DNA of 64,000 nt from Cryobacterium sp. Y50 (GCF_002929805.1 NZ_PJJM01000095.1:4900-68899), one strand, 5' to 3'. Shown: positions 26,451 to 36,341, counted from the stretch's first letter. The notes: generated by a model not told the origin, from the letters alone. Translations and numbers: made by a program.

Positions 26451-28054
26451 CCGCCCTCGTTCCCCTGATTGTCTGCCTGCCGTTGCTCGGTGCGGCGATC
26501 GCGCTGATGCTCGGCCAGCGCCGACGCCTGCAAGTCATCGTGAGCGTTCTCAGCCTCACCGCGGCGACCGTGATGAGTGCCGTGCTGCTCGTACTGGTCG
26601 ACCGGTTCGGACCAGCCGTGGTGCAGGTCGGCGGTTGGGACGCGCCGTGGGGCATTGTGCTCGTCGTCGACCGGCTGTCGGCGATCATGCTGCTCATCTC
26701 GGCGCTCATGCTGCTCGGCGTGCTGCTGTTCGCGGTCGGCCAGGGCATCATCGACGGTCATACCGAAACGCCGGTCTCGATCTTTCACCCGACTTATCTC
26801 GTACTGGCCGCTGGATTGTTCAACGCCTTCGTGGCCGGTGACCTTTTCACCATGTATGTCGGCTTCGAGATGTTGCTCTCGGCCAGCTACGTGCTGCTGA
26901 CCCTCGGCGGCACCGGCGCGCGCATTCGGGTGGGCATCACCTATATCGTGGTGAGCCTGGTGTCGTCCCTGCTGTTCCTCAGTGCGATCGCCCTCATCTA
27001 CGGCGCCACCGGCACGGTCACCCTCGCCCTGATCGCTGAACGGATGCCCGACCTCCCCGCCGATATTCAGCTGATTCTCGGTCTGTTGCTGCTGCTCGCC
27101 TTCGGGGTGAAAGCGGCCGTATTTCCGATGTCATTCTGGCTGCCGGACTCCTACCCCACCGCGCCAGCGCCGGTTACCGCGGTGTTCGCCGGGCTACTCA
27201 CCAAGGTCGGTGTCTACGCGATTCTGCGCACCCAGACCCTGTTCTTTCCGGACAACCAGTTCGCGACGCCGCTCATGGTCGTCGCCGCGCTGACCCTGCT
27301 GGTGGGCATTTTGGGCGCGCTCGCCCAGGCCGACATCAAACGACTGCTCTCGTTCACCCTGGTCAGCCACATCGGCTACATGCTGTTCGGCATCGCGATC
27401 GGCACTCCGCTCGCCCTCGCCGCGACCATCTTCTACGTCGTGCACCACATCACGGTGCAAACAACCCTGTTTCTGGCAGCCGGGCTGATCTATCGGGTCG
27501 GCGGAACCACGTCGCTGTCGCGACTCGGCGGGCTGCTGAAATCGTCGCCGCTCGTGGCCATTTTGTTCTTTCTCGGCATGCTCAACCTCGGCGGAATCCC
27601 ACCCTTCTCCGGTTTTCTCGGCAAGATCGCCCTGTTTCAGGCCGGCACAATCGTGGCCGACCCGCTCATCTACGTGCTGATCGGGGTCGGCGCGCTCACC
27701 TCGCTGCTGACCCTCTACGCCCTCGCCCGGGCCTGGAACCTGGCGTTCTGGAGGCCGAAGAAACAGGTGAAGGACTACACCTCGTCGATGTCGGCGCAGC
27801 TCGTGGAAGACCCGCAGGACGCTGGGCTCGTGCAGAAGAAGACGATCTCGCCGCTCATGGTCGGCGCGACCATCTCTATGCTCGTGCTGACCCTGGGGCT
27901 GACGGTGTTCGCCGGGCCGATCTTCGACCTGACCACCCGAGCTGCCGCCAATATCAGCTCGCCGTCGACCTACATTGATGCCGTGCTCCCGAACGGCACC
28001 GGCTCAATCGAAGACAGCAACGTCGGCACCAACTTTGTGGGGGGCGCGAAGTGA
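26447..28054 (+). CDS. mrpD: Na+/H+ antiporter subunit D (MrpD)
   Basis: The 535-residue protein is of the ND2/ND4-like antiporter type with about 14 helices. Signatures are GVKAAVFPMSFWLPDSYPTA, the key Lys in LLTKVGVYAILR, and GALAQADIKRLLSFTLVSHI. With MrpA it forms the ion-translocating path of the Mrp complex. ATG 26447 overlaps the mrpC stop by 4 bp, and the stop overlaps the GTG start of mrpE, so all are translated from one message. Confidence 0.95.
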   Translation: MTALVPLIVCLPLLGAAIALMLGQRRRLQVIVSVLSLTAATVMSAVLLVLVDRFGPAVVQVGGWDAPWGIVLVVDRLSAIMLLISALMLLGVLLFAVGQGIIDGHTETPVSIFHPTYLVLAAGLFNAFVAGDLFTMYVGFEMLLSASYVLLTLGGTGARIRVGITYIVVSLVSSLLFLSAIALIYGATGTVTLALIAERMPDLPADIQLILGLLLLLAFGVKAAVFPMSFWLPDSYPTAPAPVTAVFAGLLTKVGVYAILRTQTLFFPDNQFATPLMVVAALTLLVGILGALAQADIKRLLSFTLVSHIGYMLFGIAIGTPLALAATIFYVVHHITVQTTLFLAAGLIYRVGGTTSLSRLGGLLKSSPLVAILFFLGMLNLGGIPPFSGFLGKIALFQAGTIVADPLIYVLIGVGALTSLLTLYALARAWNLAFWRPKKQVKDYTSSMSAQLVEDPQDAGLVQKKTISPLMVGATISMLVLTLGLTVFAGPIFDLTTRAAANISSPSTYIDAVLPNGTGSIEDSNVGTNFVGGAK

Positions 28055-28644
28055 CCACGCCGCGCGAACGCCTCGAAGCAGTCGGCAACCAGATTCCGCC
28101 GCTGATCGCCCTGATCGTGCTGTGGATGCTGCTCTGGGGCGAGTTCTCCTGGCTCAACCTGCTCGTCGGGCTCGTCGTTGGCATCGTCGTTACCGTGGCG
28201 TTCTATCTGGTTCCGGTGCAGCTGAGTGGGCGGCTGCATCCGTTGGACGCCGTCGTCTTCTTCGTACGACTGATCCTGGACATTGTGCGCGCCTCGATCG
28301 ACGTGTCCTGGCTTGCCGTGAAGCCGCGGCTGGTCACGTCGAATGCAATCCTCGCGATTCGACTGCGCACCCGCAGCGACCTCATTCTCACCTGGACCGC
28401 CGTGGCCACATCGATCGTTCCCGGCTCGATCGTGGTCGATATCGACCGGGAATCGTCGATCCTCTACCTGCACGTGCTCAATATGCAGAGCGCTCGCGAT
28501 ATCGAAAGTTTTCGCCGCCGAGTGCTCGCCGCCGAGCGGCGCATCGTGCGCGGTTTCGGCTCGCGCGAAGACGTTGAACGGCTGCGCGGGGTGCGGCCCG
28601 TAGATCGGCGCGCCCAGCGAATGAACGGAAAGGAACCATCATGA
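28051..28644 (+). CDS. mrpE: Na+/H+ antiporter subunit E (MrpE)
   Basis: The 197-residue protein has the MnhE layout: two N-terminal helices (PLIALIVLWMLLWGEFSWLN; GLVVGIVVTVAFYLVP), then a cytoplasmic domain with SIVVDIDRESSILYLHVLN, typical of the family. GTG 28051 overlaps the mrpD stop (GTGA). The charged C-terminus extends past the usual end. A small Mrp subunit, required for complex stability in known systems. Confidence 0.93.
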   Translation: MTTPRERLEAVGNQIPPLIALIVLWMLLWGEFSWLNLLVGLVVGIVVTVAFYLVPVQLSGRLHPLDAVVFFVRLILDIVRASIDVSWLAVKPRLVTSNAILAIRLRTRSDLILTWTAVATSIVPGSIVVDIDRESSILYLHVLNMQSARDIESFRRRVLAAERRIVRGFGSREDVERLRGVRPVDRRAQRMNGKEPS

Positions 28645-28910
28645 TGTTGCAGATTGTGGCCGTCGTTGCGTCGATCATGTTCGGCGTCGGTGCGCTCCTG
28701 GCCGTGTACCGCATCGTCGTCGGCCCGAGCGTGCTGGACCGGGTCATTGCCTCCGACGTGCTGGTCGCGACGATCATTTGTGCCCTGGCCGCGGAGATGG
28801 CTCTCAACCGGCACACCGATACCCTGCCGGTGCTGCTCGTTCTGGCGCTGTTCGCGGTGCTCGGCTCCCTCAGCGTCGCCCGCTTTCTGCCAGCTCGGGA
28901 CAGCGCATGA
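28641..28910 (+). CDS. mrpF: Na+/H+ antiporter subunit F (MrpF)
   Basis: An 89-residue, three-helix membrane protein with the MnhF pattern YRIVVGPSVLDRVIASDVLV, followed by EMALNRHTDTLPVLLVLALF. ATG 28641 overlaps the mrpE stop by 4 bp (ATGA) and its own stop overlaps mrpG. Length equals that of known MrpF proteins. Confidence 0.93.
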   Translation: MMLQIVAVVASIMFGVGALLAVYRIVVGPSVLDRVIASDVLVATIICALAAEMALNRHTDTLPVLLVLALFAVLGSLSVARFLPARDSA

Positions 28911-29251
28911 GCGCCGTACTGCACGACATGCTGACGGCGATTCTAGTGCTCGCCGGGGCCGCGATGTGCCTCGCGGCCGGAATCGGGCTGATTCGCTTTC
29001 CCGACGTTCTGTCGCGCCTGCATGCCGCGACCAAGCCGCAGATCTTCGGGCTCATGACCGTGACAGCGGATGTCGCGATCAACAATTTCTCCGTCGGCAC
29101 CGTCACTCTCGTGGTCGCCATCGTGGTGTTTCAAGCGCTGACCGCGCCGATGGCCGCGCACCTGGTGGGCCGGGCCGCCTATGAGACCGAGCACCTGCGC
29201 CCCGACCTGCTTATCGTTGACGAGTTGCGCGATCGCCGCGCTGCCCGCTGA
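28907..29251 (+). CDS. mrpG: Na+/H+ antiporter subunit G (MrpG)
   Basis: A 114-residue three-helix protein with the MnhG signature GIGLIRFPDVLSRLHAATKP, followed by NNFSVGTVTLVVAIVVFQAL. The start is ATG 28907, which overlaps the mrpF stop (ATGA). It ends the six-gene operon. No T-rich terminator follows, though the next 200 bp are G+C-rich and contain a repeated 16-mer (CGAGTACCGCGACGAC near 29345 and a one-base variant near 29379). Confidence 0.93.
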   Translation: MSAVLHDMLTAILVLAGAAMCLAAGIGLIRFPDVLSRLHAATKPQIFGLMTVTADVAINNFSVGTVTLVVAIVVFQALTAPMAAHLVGRAAYETEHLRPDLLIVDELRDRRAAR

Positions 29252-29464
29252 TCCGGTTGCGCGGCGCGGTCGCCTGGCCAGCTCGCCCGGCTCGCGGCGC
29301 TTGCTAGAGATCGGGGCGCCCTAGCTGGGGGTACCGGCGTCGCTACCGAGTACCGCGACGACATGAGGCCGAGCCAGCGAGTGCCGCGACGACCGGGGTC
29401 GCGCCGGCCTGAGGCGCGGCGCCGCGAAAAGACGCACGCGGCGGCATCCGCTGATAGGCTGGCG

Positions 29465-29543
29465 GAGTCGCAACTGGCGTAGCACGAAGATGGGTCACCA
29501 TCGGGGAGCGACTGACACGGTTAGTGGCCGCACGCCTGGGCCG
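29465..29543 (+). ncRNA. ZTP/ZMP riboswitch (pfl motif) upstream of glyA
   Basis: The conserved pfl blocks appear in order: AACTGGCG (29472-29479), GGGTCACCATCGGGGAGCG (29492-29510) and CGCCTGGGC (29533-29541). P1 forms between AGTCGC (29466-29471) and GCGACT (29508-29513). Known ZTP riboswitches sense the purine intermediate ZMP/ZTP, which builds up when 10-formyl-THF is short, and turn on one-carbon genes. The glyA ribosome site (AGAGGAGAA) lies 15 bp downstream inside a small GGAGAACTCC inverted repeat. With no T-run seen, control of translation is more likely than termination (inference). The 29252-29464 part of this intergenic stretch shows nothing else supported. Confidence 0.9.
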
Positions 29544-29569
29544 CAACATCCATATAAGAGGAGAACTCC

Positions 29570-30880
29570 GTGCCTGATTCCGCCACCACTATGCAGTCAA
29601 ATTACGCAGTGCAGTCGACTTTCAACGAACCGCTCTCGGTCGTTGACCCCGAGATCGCCGCCGTGCTCGAGCAGGAGCTCGGCCGCCAGCGCGACTACCT
29701 CGAAATGATCGCGAGCGAGAACTTCGTTCCGCGCGCAGTGCTGCAGTCGCAGGGTTCCGTGCTCACCAACAAGTACGCCGAAGGCTACCCGGGGCGCCGA
29801 TACTACGGCGGTTGCGAGTATGTCGACGTCGCCGAGCAGCTCGCCATCGACCGGGCAAAGAGCCTGTTCGGAGCCGCCTACGCGAACGTGCAGCCGCACT
29901 CCGGTGCTACCGCGAACGCCGCGGTCCTCTCGGCCATCGCCACCCCCGGTGACACCATCCTCGGCCTCGAGCTGTCCCACGGCGGCCACCTCACCCACGG
30001 CATGAAGCTCAACTTCTCGGGCAAGCTGTACAACCCGGTGGCGTACGGCGTTGACCCGGAGACCTTCCGCGTCGACATGAACGTCGTGCGCGACACAGCC
30101 ATCGAGCACAAGCCGAAGGTCATCATCGCCGGCTGGTCGGCCTACCCGCGTCACCTCGACTTTGAGGCCTTCCGCGCCATCGCCGACGAGGTCGGTGCGC
30201 TGCTCTGGGTGGACATGGCCCACTTCGCCGGACTCGTCGCCGCCGGCCTGCACCCCTCGCCAGTGCCCTACGCCGACGTCGTGTCGAGCACCGTGCACAA
30301 GACCCTCGCCGGCCCGCGCTCGGGCTTCATCCTCTCGCGGGATATGACCCTGGCCAAAAAGCTCAATTCCAACGTGTTCCCCGGCCAGCAGGGCGGCCCG
30401 CTCATGCACGTAATCGCCGCCAAGGCGACTGCGTTCAAGCTCGCTGCCGAGCCCGAGTTCAAGGAACGTCAGGAGCGCACCCTGCGCGGTGCCCGAATCC
30501 TCGCCGAACGCCTGACCGCTGACGACTCGCGTGAGCACGGCATCGATGTACTCACCGGCGGAACCGACGTGCACCTCGTGCTCGCCGACCTGCGCCACTC
30601 CGAGATTAACGGCCAGCAGGCCGAGGATGCCCTGCACGAGGTGGGCATTACGGTGAACCGCAACTCAGTTCCGTTCGACCCGCGCCCGCCGATGGTCACT
30701 TCGGGCCTGCGTATCGGTACGCCGGCCCTGGCCACCCGCGGATTCGGAGATGCCGAGTTCACCGAGGTTGCCGATGTCATCGCCGCGGCCCTCAAGCCCG
30801 GCGCCGACATTACAGCGCTCCGCACCCGCGTCAGCGTGCTCACGCAGGCGTTCCCGCTGTACTCCGGGCTGGAGCAGTAG
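29570..30880 (+). CDS. glyA: Serine hydroxymethyltransferase
   Basis: A PLP enzyme that converts serine and THF to glycine and 5,10-methylene-THF, the main source of one-carbon units. The 436 residues contain [34 protein letters not shown] and the PLP-binding Lys244 in [14 protein letters not shown]. The start is GTG 29570 with an AGAGGAGAA ribosome site. The ZTP riboswitch directly upstream links its expression to one-carbon status. folD, which uses its product, is the next gene after a terminator-like hairpin. Confidence 0.96.
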   Translation: MPDSATTMQSNYAVQSTFNEPLSVVDPEIAAVLEQELGRQRDYLEMIASENFVPRAVLQSQGSVLTNKYAEGYPGRRYYGGCEYVDVAEQLAIDRAKSLFGAAYANVQPHSGATANAAVLSAIATPGDTILGLELSHGGHLTHGMKLNFSGKLYNPVAYGVDPETFRVDMNVVRDTAIEHKPKVIIAGWSAYPRHLDFEAFRAIADEVGALLWVDMAHFAGLVAAGLHPSPVPYADVVSSTVHKTLAGPRSGFILSRDMTLAKKLNSNVFPGQQGGPLMHVIAAKATAFKLAAEPEFKERQERTLRGARILAERLTADDSREHGIDVLTGGTDVHLVLADLRHSEINGQQAEDALHEVGITVNRNSVPFDPRPPMVTSGLRIGTPALATRGFGDAEFTEVADVIAAALKPGADITALRTRVSVLTQAFPLYSGLEQ

Positions 30881-30886
30881 CTCTTT

Positions 30887-30935
30887 CGAGAACGGATGCT
30901 GCTGGCCGGTCTGGCCGGCAGCATCCGCCTTCTCG
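30887..30935 (+). terminator. Hairpin after glyA
   Basis: CGAGAA (30887) and GGATGCTGC-T-GGCC pair with GGCC-G-GCAGCATCC and TTCTCG (ending 30935). It begins 6 bp after the glyA stop. The stem is built around the recurrent GCATCCG word. The T-tract is weak, so termination may be partial. Confidence 0.75.
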
Positions 30936-31095
30936 TGCTTGCCTGCGAGTGAACTGTGCGATCTACTTCTGCCGCACCTTGGTTTGAAGCCCGTGATCTG
31001 GGCCCGCATTATAACTGGCCTGCGCTCCGGGCCGAGCCCCGACCGAGTGACCTGGACGATAGCACTGACCTGAACCACAACAGTAGGGAACCAGA

Positions 31096-31980
31096 ATGAC
31101 GGCAATCACACTCGACGGAGTCAAGACCGCATCCGACATCAAGGCTGAGCTTCGCGATCGCATCGTGGACCTGCGCGCGCACGGTATCGTGCCCGGACTC
31201 GCCACCCTGCTCGTCGGCAACGACCCCGGCTCACAGACCTATGTCGCCGGCAAGCACAGCGACTGCGCCGAGGTCGGTATCGAATCGATTCGCATCGACC
31301 TGCCGGGCTCGGCGACCAGCGCCGACGTGCGTGCCGCCATCAAGGATCTCAACAACAGCCGCGAAGTGACCGGCTACATCATTCAGCTGCCGCTTCCGGT
31401 GGGTCACAACGAGAACGCCATGCTCGAACTGATCGACCCTGCCAAGGACGCCGACGGGCTGCACCCGACCAACCTGGGCCGCCTCGTGCTCGGTATTGAG
31501 GGCGAGCTACGCTCCCCGCTGCCGTGCACTCCGGCCGGCATCGTCGAACTGCTGCGACGCTACGACGTGCCGATCGTGGGTCAGAAGGTCGTCGTGGTGG
31601 GCCGTGGCCTGACCGTCGGTCGACCGCTTGGCCTGCTGTTCACCCGCAAGGGCCTCGACGCGACGGTCACCCTGACCCACTCGCGTACGGTCGACCTCGC
31701 CGATGAGGTACGCCGTGCCGATATCGTCGTGGCCGCCGTTGGCGTGCCGCACCTGATTCAGGCCGACTGGATCAAGCCGGGCGCCGCAGTGCTCGACGTG
31801 GGGATCACCCGCGTGCAGGACCCGCTCACCGGCAAGGGCCGGCTGACCGGCGACGTGCATCCCGATGTTGCCGTTGTCGCCGGGCACCTGTCGCCGAACC
31901 CGCGCGGCGTCGGACCGATGACCCGCGCCATGCTGCTGTCGAACGTGGTCAAGGCCGCCGAGCAGTCGCTGCTGGCGTAG
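31096..31980 (+). CDS. folD: Bifunctional methylenetetrahydrofolate dehydrogenase/cyclohydrolase
   Basis: FolD oxidises 5,10-methylene-THF with NADP+ and hydrolyses the product to 10-formyl-THF. The 294 residues show [20 protein letters not shown] with the catalytic Lys of the YVxxK type, [39 protein letters not shown] and the nucleotide fold [17 protein letters not shown]. An AGGGAACC ribosome site precedes the ATG. It may be read through from glyA or use its own promoter in the 215-bp gap; no riboswitch is seen before it. Confidence 0.96.
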   Translation: MTAITLDGVKTASDIKAELRDRIVDLRAHGIVPGLATLLVGNDPGSQTYVAGKHSDCAEVGIESIRIDLPGSATSADVRAAIKDLNNSREVTGYIIQLPLPVGHNENAMLELIDPAKDADGLHPTNLGRLVLGIEGELRSPLPCTPAGIVELLRRYDVPIVGQKVVVVGRGLTVGRPLGLLFTRKGLDATVTLTHSRTVDLADEVRRADIVVAAVGVPHLIQADWIKPGAAVLDVGITRVQDPLTGKGRLTGDVHPDVAVVAGHLSPNPRGVGPMTRAMLLSNVVKAAEQSLLA

Positions 31981-32301
31981 CGGCGGCTCTATCGACGGAG
32001 ATTTTCGACGGATGGCCCGAAAATAGGCGTTCTCGCCGGTTCCGCACAGGAATCTCTGCAGTTATGAACGAGACTACCGCTAGCTGGATGGTTCCAGTCC
32101 GCTTGAACGGTCCGAAGCGCGGTGACTCCACGGGATCCCGTGGCGTATTCAGGAAATCACCGGCATCCGAGTGACTCCACCCGCACGAATTCGGGCGCGG
32201 AGCGCGGTACAGCCGCAGATTTCCTGAATTAGCCACCGGAATGCGAAGCTCAGCCGGTTAAATATCCAGCGCTTCCAGCGCTTCCAGTGGTCCCAGTGGC
32301 G
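31981..32301. other. Intergenic stretch with repeat copy 2 and palindrome
   Basis: This 321-bp gap between folD and the convergent carbonic-anhydrase-like gene has no supported gene. It holds a perfect 16-bp palindrome CCACGGGATCCCGTGG (32128-32143), the 97-bp repeat copy 2 (32140-32236) and a short direct repeat (AGCGCTTCC twice, then GTGGTCCCAGTGG) at about 32269-32298. Confidence 0.7.
32140..32236. repeat. 97-bp palindrome-ended repeat, copy 2
   Basis: It has the same length as the copy at 16457-16553, the same first 13 bases (GTGGCGTATTCAG) and the same last 19 (GATTTCCTGAATTAGCCAC). The ends are inverted repeats of each other; here GTGGC-gt-ATTCAGGAAATC faces GATTTCCTGAAT-ta-GCCAC across a 2x2 internal loop. 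The core has diverged in sequence but again contains short hairpins (CCCG...CGGG; GCGCGGAGCGC). Confidence 0.8.
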
Positions 32302-32844
32302 CTACGGCTGGGCGAGGGCGGAACGGTGCAGCTCGGTGTGCTCCAGATAGTTCTGTGCATTGTGACGGATGCTGTCGATCTCGTCGTCGGTGAGCGGGCG
32401 TCGAACCTTGGCGGGAACGCCGGCCACGAGGGATCCGGGCGGCACTATGGTGCCGCCGAGCACAACGGCACCGGCAGCGACGAGGGATCCAGTGCCGATG
32501 ATGGCGCCGTTCAGAATCGTCGCGGCCATGCCCACCAGCACGTTGTCTTCGATCGTGCAGCCGTGCAACACGGCGCCGTGACCGACCGAGACGCCGGTGC
32601 CGAGGGTGAGCGGAAAGTCGGTGTCGACGTGGCAGGAGACGTTGTCCTGCAGGTTTGAGCCGGCCCCGATCGTGATCGGCTCGAGTTCGGCGCGCAGCAC
32701 GGAGTTGTACCAGACGCTGGCTCGGCCGGCGAGGGTGACATTACCCACGATCACCGCGCCGGGAGCGACGAATGCGCTCTCGGCGATGCTCGGGGCAGGC
32801 GTGTTGGGCAGGACGATGATTCGGGCGGCGCACTCAGCAGTCAT
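32302..32844 (-). CDS. Gamma carbonic anhydrase family protein
   Basis: The 180-residue left-handed beta-helix protein has repeated hexapeptides (GAVIVGNVTLAGRASVWYNS, NLQDNVSCHVD, VSVGHGAVLHGCTIEDNVLV, GAAVVLGG). The three metal His positions of the family are visible in CHVD, GHGAVLHG. It resembles YrdA/CaiE/PaaY-type gamma carbonic anhydrases. ATG 32844 is used because the domain starts right after it and the upstream frame overlaps araA. Whether it has carbonic anhydrase activity cannot be judged. Confidence 0.86.
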   Translation of the reverse strand: MTAECAARIIVLPNTPAPSIAESAFVAPGAVIVGNVTLAGRASVWYNSVLRAELEPITIGAGSNLQDNVSCHVDTDFPLTLGTGVSVGHGAVLHGCTIEDNVLVGMAATILNGAIIGTGSLVAAGAVVLGGTIVPPGSLVAGVPAKVRRPLTDDEIDSIRHNAQNYLEHTELHRSALAQP

Positions 32845-32957
32845 ACGCGCCAGCCTAGCCCGGGGGAGGGAGGCACCGAGGCGGCGGGCCAGCAAGGTGC
32901 GGCGAGCCCCTGTGGTGAGCAGGCGGCCGAGTTCGAGACCGAACTCGGCCAGTGGGA

Positions 32958-34475
32958 TCAGATGCCCTGCGCCAGCCGGTAGTAGGCCTGGTTCCATCGC
33001 ACCTCGCGGATGAAGTCGCGCAGGGTGGTCGACTTGTCGATCACGAGGAGTTCCGTGCGCGCGATCTCGGCGAAGTCCTGGAAGGCCTCGATGCCGACGG
33101 CCGTCGACATAACGGTGTGGTGGGCGGCGCCGGCGGTCAGCCAGGCTGCGGCTGAGGTGGCGAAGTCGGGTTCCGGACGCCAGACGGCGCGGCCGACCGG
33201 GAGTTTCGGGAGTGCCTCGGTGGGAGCGACGACCTCGACGAGGTTCGCGATGAGTCGGAATCGGTCGCGCATGTCGCTCATCGCGACGACGACTGCGGGG
33301 CCGGGGGCAGCGTTGAAGACGAGGCGCACGGGGTCCTCGCGGCCACCGATGCCGAGCGGATGGATCTCGAGGGTCGGCTTCTCGGCCGACAACGCCGGGT
33401 TGACTTCCAGCATGTGGGCGCCGAGGATGAGTTCGGCCCCGGGAGTGAGGTCGTAGGTGTAGTCCTCCATGAGGCTCGCGCCGCCGGGAAGACCGGCGCC
33501 CATCACGTTGGCTACCCGCACGAGGATGGCCGTCTTCCAGTCGCCCTCCCCGGCGAAGCCGTAGCCCTGCTCCATCAGTCGTTGCACGGCGAGACCGGGC
33601 AGCTGGCGGAGCGCGCCGAGGTCTTCGAAGCTCGTGGTGAAAGCGCTGAAGCCGCCGGCCTCGAGAAAGGATTTGAGCCCGATCTCGATCGCGGCGCCGT
33701 AGCGGAGCGACTCGTGCCGTTCGCCGCCGGTTTGCAATTCGGGAACGACGTCGTAGCGCTCTTCGTATTCGGCGATCAGGGCGGTGATCTCGGCATCCGT
33801 CGCTGCGTGCACGGCCTCCGCGAGCTCATTGACCGGCCAGGTGTTCACCTGCACGCCGAAGCGCAATTCGGCCTCGGTCTTGTCACCCTCGGTGACGGCG
33901 ACGTAACGCATGTTGTCGCCGAAGCGGGCGAGTTTCATGCTGCGGCTCGCAGCCCAACCGGCGGCAGCGCGGGTCCAGGTACCGATGGTACGAGTCACGG
34001 CCGGGTTGGAGACGTGGCCAACGACGGTCTTGCGGGATACCCCGAGCCGGGTCTGGATGTAGCCGAACTCACGGTCGCCGTGGGCGGCTTGGTTGAGGTT
34101 CATGAAGTCGAAGTCGATCTCGCTCCAGGGCAGCTCGACGTTGGCCTGAGTGTGCAGGTGCAGCAGCGGTTTGGTCAGAGCGTCGAGCCCGGAGATCCAC
34201 ATCTTCGCGGGCGAGAAGGTGTGCATCCAGACGATCAAGCCGATCACCGAGTCGTCGGAGTTCGCGTCGAGCGCCGCCCGGCGGATCGATTCGGAGTCCT
34301 TGAGAACCGGCTTCCAGACGATTTTCACCGGGATGTCGCTGCTCGCGCCGAGTGCATCGGCGATGGCCTTGGACTGGTCGGCGACCTGTCGCAGCGTCTG
34401 TTCGCCATAGAGGTTCTGGCTTCCAGTGAGAAACCAGACTTCTACATGGTCGAGGTTCGTAGTGAGAGAAGGCAT
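32958..34475 (-). CDS. araA: L-arabinose isomerase
   Basis: It converts L-arabinose to L-ribulose. The 505-residue length and the motifs [61 protein letters not shown] and the late His in AAHHTVMS match the family, including the Glu and His metal ligands. It lies 66 bp downstream of araB on the same strand, so they form one unit. No araD (L-ribulose-5-phosphate epimerase) is present here, although many bacteria keep it with araB and araA. Confidence 0.96.
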   Translation of the reverse strand: MPSLTTNLDHVEVWFLTGSQNLYGEQTLRQVADQSKAIADALGASSDIPVKIVWKPVLKDSESIRRAALDANSDDSVIGLIVWMHTFSPAKMWISGLDALTKPLLHLHTQANVELPWSEIDFDFMNLNQAAHGDREFGYIQTRLGVSRKTVVGHVSNPAVTRTIGTWTRAAAGWAASRSMKLARFGDNMRYVAVTEGDKTEAELRFGVQVNTWPVNELAEAVHAATDAEITALIAEYEERYDVVPELQTGGERHESLRYGAAIEIGLKSFLEAGGFSAFTTSFEDLGALRQLPGLAVQRLMEQGYGFAGEGDWKTAILVRVANVMGAGLPGGASLMEDYTYDLTPGAELILGAHMLEVNPALSAEKPTLEIHPLGIGGREDPVRLVFNAAPGPAVVVAMSDMRDRFRLIANLVEVVAPTEALPKLPVGRAVWRPEPDFATSAAAWLTAGAAHHTVMSTAVGIEAFQDFAEIARTELLVIDKSTTLRDFIREVRWNQAYYRLAQGI

Positions 34476-34541
34476 TGGTCGAGTGCTCCTTGAGGTGCTA
34501 ACGGTTGAAGTGTGAGGTGATCGCGGCGGGGTAGCTGGTGG

Positions 34542-36245
34542 TCACGCCGCCGCGCCGGCATCGCGTTTGAGCGCCTTGAGCCGGTGCATGACGTCGTTTG
34601 CCCCGCGGCCGAAATAGTCGTGCAGCAGGGAATACTCGGCGAAGAGCTGGTCGTAGGCCGTGGCCGACTCGGCATTGGGCGTGTACACGTTCTGGTTGAG
34701 CTTGCCCATGGCCTCTCCCGCGGCGCGCACGTCCGGATACGCGCCGGCGGCCACGGCGGCGTGGATGGCGGAGCCGAGTGCAGGCCCCTGCTCGCTGTCA
34801 ATCGTGGAGATGGGCATCCGCAGAATGTCACTGTAGGTCTGCATCAGGAACGCATTCTTGAGCAGTCCGCCGGCCACGATGAACTCGGTCACCGGCACTC
34901 CGCTGGCGTTGAAGGTTTCCACGATGGTGCGGGCGCCAAACGCCGTGGCTTCGAGCAGGGCGCGGTAGATCTCCTCCGGGCGGGTGGTGAGGGTCGTGCC
35001 GAGCACGAGCCCGGAGAGTTCATGGTCCACGAGTACCGAACGGTTGCCGCTGTGCCAGTCGAGGGCGATCAGGCCGTGCCCGCCGACCGGCTGGTCCTTG
35101 ATCAGTTCGGTCAGATGCTGGTGCACGCTCAGGCCTGCAGCCTCCGCCGCGGCAAAGTACCGTTCGGGAACCTGATTGTTGACGTACCAGGCGAAGATGT
35201 CGCCCACGCCGGACTGGCCGGCTTCGTAGCCGTACAGCCCGGAGACGATGCCACCGTCAACGACGCCGCACATGCCGGGTACCTCGGCGAGTCGATCCGA
35301 ATTCATGACGTGGCAGGTGCTTGTGCCCATGATGGCCACCATTTGGCCCGGGTTCACGGCGCGCGCGGCCGGTGCCGTGACGTGCGCATCGACGTTGCCG
35401 ACGCTGACGTGGATACCCTCGGGTAGTCCTGTCCAGGCCGCCGCTTCGGCCGTGAGGGTGCCGGCGGATGCTCCCAGTTGGCCGATCTCATAGGTCACCT
35501 TGTCGAGAGCGAACCGTGAAAAGGCCGGATTGAGCGCCCGGAGAAACTCCTCACTCGGGTACTCGCCGTCCTGCAGGATTCCCTTGTAGCCGGCGGTGCA
35601 GGCGTTGCGCACATACCGGCCGGTGAGCTGCCAGACGATCCAGTCGGCGGCCTCGACCCAGTGGTCCATGCGCTCGTACAACTCAGGATCTTCCTCGAGC
35701 AGCTGCAATCCCTTAGCGAATTCCCATTCGCTGGAAATGAGCCCACCGTAGCGGGGCAGCCAGCTTTCGTCGCGCTCGAAAGCGAGATCGTTGATGCGGT
35801 CGGCCTGAGACTGCGCAGAATGGTGCTTCCACAGCTTGACGTAGGCGTGCGGTCGGTCGGCGTACTCCGGCAGCTCGTTGAGTGGGGTGCCGTCGGCGAT
35901 AACCGGTACCATCGTGCAGGCGGTGAAGTCGGTGCCGATGCCGATGACCCGGGCCGGGTCGATTCCCGCACTGACGACCGCAGCCGGAACGGCGCTCTTC
36001 AGCACGGCGACATAGTCCTGCGGAACCTGCAGGGCCCACTCCGGGGGCAGCTTCGTGCCCGTGGTCGCGAGGGTGGTGTCCATGACCGCGTGAGGATAGT
36101 CGAGCACGGCCGAGCCGAGTTCGGCACCGTCCGAGACTCGCACGACGACCGCGCGGCCGGACAGTGTTCCGTAATCGATGCCGATGACGTAGGACTCGGT
36201 CCCGGCTGGTTGGTCTGCGCGCGATTGCTCTGCGGTCGTGCTCAC
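34542..36245 (-). CDS. araB: L-ribulokinase
   Basis: A FGGY-family kinase that phosphorylates L-ribulose. The 567 residues show VIGIDYGTLSGRAVVVRVSD at the N-terminus, YVKLWKHHSAQSQADRIND, GNVDAHVTAPAA, the phosphate-binding MGTSTCHVMNSD and the C-terminal FIVAGGLLKNAFLMQTYSDI. It is the first gene of the ara unit. Its promoter region (36246-36495) is shared with the divergent LacI-type regulator and carries an inverted pair of 12-bp sites. Confidence 0.96.
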   Translation of the reverse strand: MSTTAEQSRADQPAGTESYVIGIDYGTLSGRAVVVRVSDGAELGSAVLDYPHAVMDTTLATTGTKLPPEWALQVPQDYVAVLKSAVPAAVVSAGIDPARVIGIGTDFTACTMVPVIADGTPLNELPEYADRPHAYVKLWKHHSAQSQADRINDLAFERDESWLPRYGGLISSEWEFAKGLQLLEEDPELYERMDHWVEAADWIVWQLTGRYVRNACTAGYKGILQDGEYPSEEFLRALNPAFSRFALDKVTYEIGQLGASAGTLTAEAAAWTGLPEGIHVSVGNVDAHVTAPAARAVNPGQMVAIMGTSTCHVMNSDRLAEVPGMCGVVDGGIVSGLYGYEAGQSGVGDIFAWYVNNQVPERYFAAAEAAGLSVHQHLTELIKDQPVGGHGLIALDWHSGNRSVLVDHELSGLVLGTTLTTRPEEIYRALLEATAFGARTIVETFNASGVPVTEFIVAGGLLKNAFLMQTYSDILRMPISTIDSEQGPALGSAIHAAVAAGAYPDVRAAGEAMGKLNQNVYTPNAESATAYDQLFAEYSLLHDYFGRGANDVMHRLKALKRDAGAAA

Positions 36246-36329
36246 TGATCGACTCCCTTGGCGGCATGCGGATGCGACGGGTCACGTTTGCGAGATACTC
36301 GCTGTCGATGACCGATCACGATGACTAAA

Positions 36330-36341
36330 TGTTAGCGCACT
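36330..36341 (+). promoter_or_regulatory. Putative LacI-type operator half (araB side)
   Basis: ATGTTAGCGCAC lies 85 bp upstream of the araB start. Its exact reverse complement occurs at 36445-36456 near the regulator gene. The TTAGCGC core resembles LacI/GalR-family operators. Such a pair in a divergent promoter is typical of autoregulation plus control of the neighbouring operon. Confidence 0.65.

Noticed and set aside
29597-30637. 346-codon minus-strand frame opposite glyA
   Set aside because: glyA is unmistakable and the antisense product has no recognisable domain.
31949-32236. Small minus-strand frame across the 97-bp repeat, with a parallel at copy 1
   Set aside because: The shared ANSGN and FLNTP ends follow from the inverted repeat itself, while the middle is unrelated in composition; a DNA or RNA element is the simpler reading.
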